Assembly (NCBI GenBank): GCA_947652605.1
Contig: OX393576.1
Span: forward strand, 12,922,575-12,986,574
Reading direction: 5' to 3'
Source of the DNA: Elmis aenea
Lineage: Eukaryota; Arthropoda; Insecta; Coleoptera; Elmidae
Length of the DNA stretch: 64,000 nucleotides
Shown here: positions 57,380 through 64,000 of the stretch, piece after piece
How positions within the stretch are numbered: the stretch's first letter is position 1
Layout: each line of letters begins with the position of its first letter
Notes under the pieces: model-generated
Told to the model about the DNA's origin: nothing
What the model saw: the letters and a program-made list of their open reading frames with translations, nothing else
Databases searched by the model: none
Made by a program: the position numbers and the translations under genes

Positions 57380-58799
57380 TTTTATCAAACGTTTATTCTA
57401 TTTAAAATAGTCATCAATTTCGTTATTTCTTAGGGATTGGATTGTTACTCTAGATTTTAAAAGATTTGCCAGAACCTCTGAATCCAATGATATAAAAATG
57501 GTTGGTAAAAAAAGGCTATAAATCAGCTTTTTTATGCAAGATAGAGATTTAAATTTTTTATGTACAGTCAGATCATTAATTTCATAAGAATGGATTAAGT
57601 CATAACAATACAAGTCTTATCTAAATGATGCTATAAATTGTGGCAGTAACCACAAAAGTTTTAAAAAGTATATGATGATAATATAAGCTAATCTGAAGCT
57701 TTTAATACAAAAACCAAATTCTTTGTTTCTCGTCTTTGTATTTTAAAATTATATTAATAAAGCCACTGTATCTGAAGTACGCGTTCTTTTAGGCAAAAAT
57801 GCATGTTTCCGTGTTTAAATCCCATTGTTCTGTTTACTTTGTAGTAAGCAATGTTTTGTTTAACATGTACGTGTTGTTGTTTCCTCAATATTAACAGGAT
57901 AATGTTACCGTAGCTATCATTTGATTGTTTGCTAAATAGCTTCTGCACTGTGATATATTAAGGAACTGGTAATTACAGGCAAACACATACTAATTGATGC
58001 GCTCGCTGTATGCAAATATATACAAGTAACCGTATTGGTTACATGCATGCGATGCGATGCATTATACATTCATATAGGTGGCTGAAGTTTATTGTTGGTA
58101 AAGTGTTGTTCGTTAATGTTAGATGCTGCTTGTTAATATTATTCGTCTCGCGAGTCAAACGCACTGAAAGCTGTTGTTCGATCGCATCGACTGTACATGA
58201 CATGAGGGAGCCGTTGATTAATATCAAGGTTAATTATTATTTGCTGATGGTCAATTTAGTCGATTAAAAACTGCCATAAATTTGTCCAATGCCCGCGATA
58301 AAAGCCTTAATTTATTTTTAATTTAATTGAAATTGGCTAAACGGGTTATTTTTGTAAATCAATTTACAGCTCTTTAAAACCATTTGTAACACTTCCAAAT
58401 TCAATTATCAATTACGTCCAGTATTGCGAGGTAATTGAGATTAACTTTGTCGATTTTAGTAGCGTGTGGTCGAAATAAAACAAGTGAAGGTGTAGACATT
58501 GTTTGGGAGTTAGTTTCTGAAAGTTTTTACTTTCGCCATACGTAGTATGAGGAAAGTATTGTGATTGCAAAAATGTTCGAATCCAGGATTTGCACGTGTT
58601 GAGGTTCCCTTTACACGTTTTAACTATGATATTTTTGCGATGACAACCGTGTGTGTGTATGCGCAGGACATTATTATTGCACATTTTTAATTCAGTTATC
58701 GATAGAGCCTTAAGAAGTATGTTACAAATCGCATGCTCATCGATAATAAATCAAATAATTTTTAGTATAAACCGTATTACAGTTATTTTCGTTACAAGA
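57380..58799. other. unannotated stretch
   Basis: No gene or element end recognised. The open frames are short and overlap on opposite strands (for example 58010-58267 and 58039-58227). Confidence 0.4.
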
Positions 58800-59013
58800 A
58801 TGAGTAGGCACGTTTGGGACGAGCCGTAGGCGAGTCCTGAAAGCATACAAGTCCGGTAAAGACACTTTACGGGTATGTTACGTACAATATTTTTTCTGCG
58901 TCCGCCACTGACACCAAAATCACTAATGTCACCAGGCCCGAACTGGCCATCTGGCAGTTCTGGCAAATGCCGGAAGGACCGGTGCCCAAATGGACTGGTC
59001 AGGGCTGGCCTGA
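58800..59013. repeat. hAT-like termini: CTGCGTCCGCCACTG and CAGGCCCGAACTGGCC
   Basis: 58897-58912 (TTCTGCGTCCGCCACTG) is the inverse of a typical hAT end, CAGTGGCGGACGCAGAA. 58933-59013 (CAGGCCCGAACTGGCCATCT ... GGGCTGGCCTG) is a GC-rich short segment with hAT-like ends. Related words (AAATGCCAGGGCCGATTTTT) recur at 60698-60717. Complete boundaries cannot be drawn. Confidence 0.4.
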
Positions 59014-59174
59014 GCTACGGACTTGGTAAATTCGGCGCTGAAGTATAAGGAGCGCAAAAACTATGATAAAATGTGCCATTATTACATTTGCCAGTAAACA
59101 ATGTTAATGTTTTCCTGGGGCTTCGCAATACGTAAAAGCGTTGCATGTTTGAAAAGTCCCGATATTGTCCGAAA

Positions 59175-59725
59175 CCTAAAGCGTACAAGTATATTGTGCA
59201 ATATGTACCTATTGTACAATATATGGCGCAATATCGTTTGTGCGATAAATGCATACACACGCTCAATGTTTTAATTTTGATATTGCACAAGTATAGTGTG
59301 GCTGCTAAGTTTCTGAAAACGATGGAAAAAAAGAAAGCTTTAATATATATTTTGCTTGGAAAAGCGTTACTGATGAAGAAGAAGAAAATAAATAGAAGAT
59401 TATGGATGATAGAGTGGTAGATATTTTGCGATATGAAACTGTTAAAGGAACTCCAAGTATGCGACTACAAGAACTACCTAAGGATGGATGAAGCCACCTT
59501 TGACGTACTGTTAGAGAAAATTTCGCCTCACATCCAAAAACAAAATACAGTTATGAGAAGTTTACGATGTGCAGGCTACAAATGAACTGCAGATATTGTA
59601 CGATACGGCCGAACGCAAACATACATGTTCAAGTTATTGCGCAATATTTTTGAAAATAGCACAATATATTGCACAATATTGATGTCATACAAGTATTTTG
59701 TGCAATATACTTGTACGTGTGTACC
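59175..59725. mobile_element. PIF/Harbinger-like element relic with GCAATAT palindromes
   Basis: GTACAAGTATATTG at 59187 is inverted as CAATATACTTGTAC near 59703-59716. Both ends are dense in GCAATAT/ATATTGC and GCGCAATA words (59187-59235; 59636-59712). A Harbinger-type transposase fragment lies between them. The exact ends and target duplication were not resolved. Confidence 0.55.
59322..59580 (+). pseudogene. PIF/Harbinger transposase N-terminal fragment
   Basis: 59322-59418 gives KKKKINRRLWMIEW, like the (K)RR.RRWWVRP stretch near the start of Harbinger nucleases. After a stop and frame change, 59432-59560 gives KLLKELQVCDYKNYLRMDEA then TFDVLLEKISPHIQKQNT. This matches the (LL.EL...D...Y.NYLRMD..TF..LL..ISP.I.K.DT) block just before the catalytic domain. 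The DDE residues are absent. Confidence 0.75.
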
Positions 59726-59729
59726 CCGC

Positions 59730-62700
59730 TTAAAGCCTAGCTATAGCGTAAATAGTAGTTTCATAATCTGCTTATTTTATAAAACACATTATTTAATAAA
59801 TAGATTCGTAATAAATTATATTAATGCGAGTTTATTAAGTCTGTGTAAGTGGTTACCATATAGAGCTTTTAGTGGGTCCTAGAAGTTGATGTATGGTCTA
59901 AAACTAATGTTAAGATGGAAAAATATCAATAAAAATTCATATGACTTTAAATTTTAGCGATTTTGGAAAATTCGCAAGAGCATGTTTAAAAAAAAGTTCA
60001 AGGGAAAACGATATTTTATATTAAGTATTATTCTTGAATTCTAAACAACTTTTTTTTGGAACTTTTTTAAAATTCTTCAAATAAGGGCATTTTACTCTTG
60101 CGAATATTTCTAAAATCGTTAAAATCTAATGTTATCTGAATTTTAATTGAGTTTTTTAAAATTTAAAATAAGTTTTGGACCATGCACCTAATGTTCTTAA
60201 GAATAAAATTTTTTGAGGTACCGATAATAAAAACCTTTGACATTTGTTGCAGACTTATTCAATGTTTAAATTACTTCAAAAATAAAAATTGGAATTTTAA
60301 GGTCAAATTTTACAGTTGGTTTTATTTTTAACTCTAAATAATCTTCTCCTATCAGGTTTTTTTAGGGCACTTTACTCTTGTGAATATTTCTGAAATCCCT
60401 AAAATCTAGTGTCGTTTGAATTTTTTTGGAATTTCCATCTTAAAATTAGTTTGAGGTAATGCACTAACTTTTACCAAGAATTTAAAAAAATTGTAATAAA
60501 AAACTTGAAATGAGAGAATATAATGTAGGGTGAAAAATAAATAAATTAGTTGTGAAAAAGGGAAATAAAGTTTCTTATAAAAAAAATGAAAAACATCAAA
60601 AATTCGTGTTTTTTTTTTTAATGAAATCAATGATTTTTAATTTTTTAATAAAAATTTAATTTGCCCAACCCTGGCTGTGGGCCTCTATAACCTAAATGCC
60701 AGGGCCGATTTTTCTCCCCAGTCGGTCACTGATCGTCGCCATCCATAATTAAACAATAACTTAACAAAACTACAGGTGAAAACTAGTTTGGTGGTATAAC
60801 GACGCTTGTTGGACAATGCAAATCAACAAAACAACTCATTACTATGGCAACCAGTTTATTTCTGGCCTAGGCCAGTAAAGATGTGTTTTCCAGCCTAAAA
60901 ATTGATCGGAAACAACAGATTTTTTGGACGGACGTATTTCTCATCCACAGAAAGAATTTTATATTATTACAGAATCATATAATATAGCAAAATAATCTAA
61001 ATTACATTTAGGTTACAAAAAAGACAAGTTTATACTATTAATGTTGCTCAAATGTCAAAAATTAGATACACTGATTTTTTTTTTTTTTTGTGAGACCAAC
61101 TATTCTTTATGATTTATTTCAAAGACTGATTTTCTGGACGGACGCAGAAAAAAGTTTTTACGTTAATTTAAAATTTCAGAAAAACGGTAATAAAAGAAAA
61201 TATGTTGTTAACGTATAAATGTAATTTATATAAAAGTCTACAATAAATCTTATGGCTTTTTTATGGAAAAATTGTATCAAAGAATTTTTGAAAAGAGGAT
61301 AAGGAAATATGTTGAACGAGGCACAATGCAACTTTAAACTGGGCAGAAGCACCCAGGCCCTGATTCAAAAATGCTATAGTTGCAAGTTTGAATATTATTA
61401 ATTTAGGCTAGAATTATTGCTTATTGGTCTCAAAGACCAGATTGCATAGTCATAAATTCTACTAGGGTTTCAATTAAAAATATATATATGTTAGACAGCG
61501 AATATTTTTGGAAGAGTAATAAAATAACGTTTTTTTTTAAATTACTTACTTAAGTAATTAAGAAAGTTATTTAAAAACAAATATTAATTTTTAAGAATGG
61601 TTGGTATATCGAAAAACACATGAAATGTCATTATAAAAAACGTTATTTATTACTCTATAAAATATTATTTTGCGCCACGCCAATTTTGCAACAGTTATAC
61701 TTCAAAGGAGCTGACGAGGAGTTTAAGAACTTAACGGCAAATTAAGAGCAAAGTTTATTTGACGACAAATAGGTGAAAGATTGTGTATCTTATTGGGTAA
61801 ATGACTAAAATAAAACTTTTCACCAAAAAGACTTTACAAAAGGTAAAATTGTATTAAAATAGTGAAAATGTTTTAACGAATAATGTGTTACCAATTTCTG
61901 ATGTCGGAAAAGTTTTCATCGTCCCCCTAAAGAAATAAAAAGTTTGAATTATGTGTAAATCAAAAGGCATTGTGTTTATTTCTAGTACAATATATTGCGG
62001 GTTGATGTTTATCTGCACTGTTACATCCAGAAAATTACTCTACCCTCTAGGGAAAGCGCGATTAAGCAGTTAAAGGCTACTTATCGACTTAGCTAATTTT
62101 GTTGGGCCTTTTTCTGAGAACAGAGGACGCCGTTCTCTTTATTTAATCAATTTAAAGGGGTAATTTACAAAAGACTTATGTACCTCGCGGCGTTAATGTG
62201 TTTAGGGGTGAAGGTTTGAGGGTTCATTAAAGTTATAAGCCAGATACGTTCTTAGTTAGTGCAGACATTAAAACGTTATTCATAAAAATAATTGTCGTTC
62301 AAATACAAACTTAAATAAACATAATATGAAATACTTTTGAACTGGCTACCACTAAACGTAAATTAAGACAATATTTATTTAACATACAATTAATTATTGT
62401 TATTTAAGAGTATACATCAAATGAAAGTCTTACTTCAATAATTTGTATTATGTTTTCTTTTGCCAATTTAAGCGAATTGGTTATCTTTATAACTTTACGC
62501 TGCGTATGAAGATATAAACCTACTATTTTATGCCTATATTTTTTTCTACGCATGTGTTTTAAGGGTGTAATGACCAAAAAACTTTTTTAGAAGACCCAAA
62601 GCTTATAAATACGAAATAAAATGATCTTTTTATTATTGGATTTGGTAATTTTAGAGTTTCTTGAACACTATTGCGTTGGCTAAAAAAATTTGCTGTGAAT

Positions 62701-63478
62701 AAAAACCAAAACTAACTTTAAATGCTATAAGTTTTCAAATAAAAACTACTTCCATCTTTTTATTTTATTTTAATTTCTCTAATACTAAAATTCTATTTTT
62801 ATTGAGATAGTAAAATGTTAAGATGTAACTTGTTTTTAGTCGATCACAGAGTCTTAAAGTAAAAACCAACAATCTTTTTGATTTATTTTTTGCTCTTACA
62901 GAAAGTTTATCTGTGGATATATTGAAATGGGAAATATTGGTACCTATTGGAAAATATCTGGATATGCGATATTTTTATATTAACAGTATTTTTCAATTTG
63001 CTCAACAACCAATGTGGTGGCGAGATGCGATTAATTCTGTTGTTTTTTTCTAGATGCGCCTTTGTTTATCCATCATATTATTTTAAAACAATTGATCTCA
63101 GTAATCAGGATAATCCTTTTCAGCACTTTTCCCTTCATTTTTCCTTTTGATGATATCGTTACTAAACAAAAATTGAAAGTACCGGAAGTTGTTTTTATCC
63201 AAGTCATCTAAAAGACAGCTGGAAGTATTTACTCGAATATAGATCGGAAAAGTTTCGTCATCGTCTCGGCGATGGCAAGACTCATTTTTCCGTTTTGTTA
63301 AAATAATATTACCTTCCTCCAATCATAATTCAATCTTCATCAATCATATTTAAATTTAATAATTCGCAAGTTTATTGAAGTTTTCGTTAATGGAATTGCT
63401 TTTTCCTTTAATCTCCCGTGGTACTGAATGAAATTTGCTAAACGCAATTAGCTATTAAAGGTTTTTAAATTATGTGAA
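59730..63478. other. long unannotated AT-rich stretch
   Basis: No known coding sequence found. 60663-60720 has GC-rich hAT-like words (CCAACCCTGGCTGTGGGCC; AAATGCCAGGGCCGATTTTT). Around 60920 and 61135 the word TGGACGGACG occurs twice. The rest shows nothing I can name. Confidence 0.35.
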
Positions 63479-63587
63479 CAATTGTTGTTAAAAATTACAA
63501 AAACAAATACTTTATTTTGAAAAACTCCTAATCGGCATGGTAAATAATTTTCTTTGTCACTTTTTAACAACAATTGTTTCAAAAAAG
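63479..63587. repeat. 109-bp hairpin element
   Basis: GAACAATTGTTGTTAAAAA at 63479 is inverted as TTTTTAACAACAATTGTTTC at 63568. The interior TCGGCATGGTAAATAATT matches 43270-43310 in opposite orientation, so the family has at least two copies here. Confidence 0.55.
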
Positions 63588-63601
63588 TGCTAAGTGATAT
63601 A

Positions 63602-64000
63602 CCGGGTGATTCGGTTTGACTGTCGCACCCCTATAACTTTTTAATTATTGAAAATAACTCCAACAAACCTTATATATTTGGAAACGGCGACAAATTCTCT
63701 ATTAAGTGATGGGCATTTTTTATCTCTACGATGACGTATGTCAAATCCGCGATAGGCAACTGTTTTTTTAAAAATTACATAGTATACATTTTTTGGTTGA
63801 TTCGGATAGAGATTTTAATTCTGAATCCGATCATGTATTAAAAAAGTATGCATACACAAGAAAATTTTCGAGAAAAATCAGTTCAAAGTTTATTCAAATT
63901 ATAGCAAACAGTCTATTTAACATAACAAAAAACGATCAAATCTTAAAAATTATACTAGTATAACTATCAATGGAAATGTAATAAAACTTAATTTTTAATA
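63602..64000. mobile_element. CCGGGTGATTC family element, left part, runs off the window
   Basis: CCGGGTGATTCGGTTTGACT after TA at 63600-63601. About 350 bp follow the copy at 4512-4875 closely (CACCCCTATAACTTTTTAAT, AACGGCGACAAATTCTCTAT). Any right end lies beyond the window. Confidence 0.65.

Overview
The window is AT-rich eukaryotic DNA. The families of mobile DNA present (long-arm Tc1/mariner/IS630-like elements with a DUF4817 N-terminus, hAT, P/THAP9-like, PIF/Harbinger, MULE-like, Jockey-type and other LINEs, tRNA-derived SINEs) point to an insect genome, most likely a beetle; the order is inference. I recognise no host gene, exon, rRNA or functional tRNA. The only convincing intact protein gene is a transposase at 54045-55103.

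Layout. 1-7.5 kb: a LINE tail split by a palindromic TA-flanked element, a CAAGGGAAGG foldback, a tRNA-SINE, a small hAT MITE and a LINE RNase H relic. 7.6-9.7 kb: a hAT element that has swallowed a foldback and a Jockey-type reverse transcriptase relic. 9.8-17 kb: sparse, with a hAT MITE, an element containing ~30-bp repeats and a 246-bp MITE. 17.2-20.6 kb: two nested foldbacks, then a hAT with a GC-rich element inside it. 23.7-31.3 kb: a 1.5-kb palindromic element with concentric terminal motifs, an 801-bp foldback, an IS630-type transposase relic and a P-superfamily-like element. 33.4-39.3 kb: two hAT nests, one of them four levels deep. 40.1-48.1 kb: further foldbacks, a mariner relic, and a second SINE abutting a second CAAGGGAAGG foldback. 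50.5-57.4 kb: a complete foldback, then a nest that carries the intact transposon. 58.8-64 kb: hAT-like termini, a Harbinger relic and long unannotated stretches.

How it works together. Most foldbacks have CAGGGTG- or CCGGGTG-type ends and TA duplications, as expected of Tc1/mariner/IS630 transposition. Only one of them (53476-55720) still encodes a whole transposase, and its 487-bp arms are almost identical, so it is young. Many of the others differ from it in their first ~30 bp, yet share a TATCTCGNTTAATA-like box about 30 bp from the end. Several also share an internal TAGTTGGCTATGAC module. This suggests a related group of non-autonomous families that may be mobilised in trans, and it is the most interesting signal in the window. 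All alignments were made by eye; no database search was possible.
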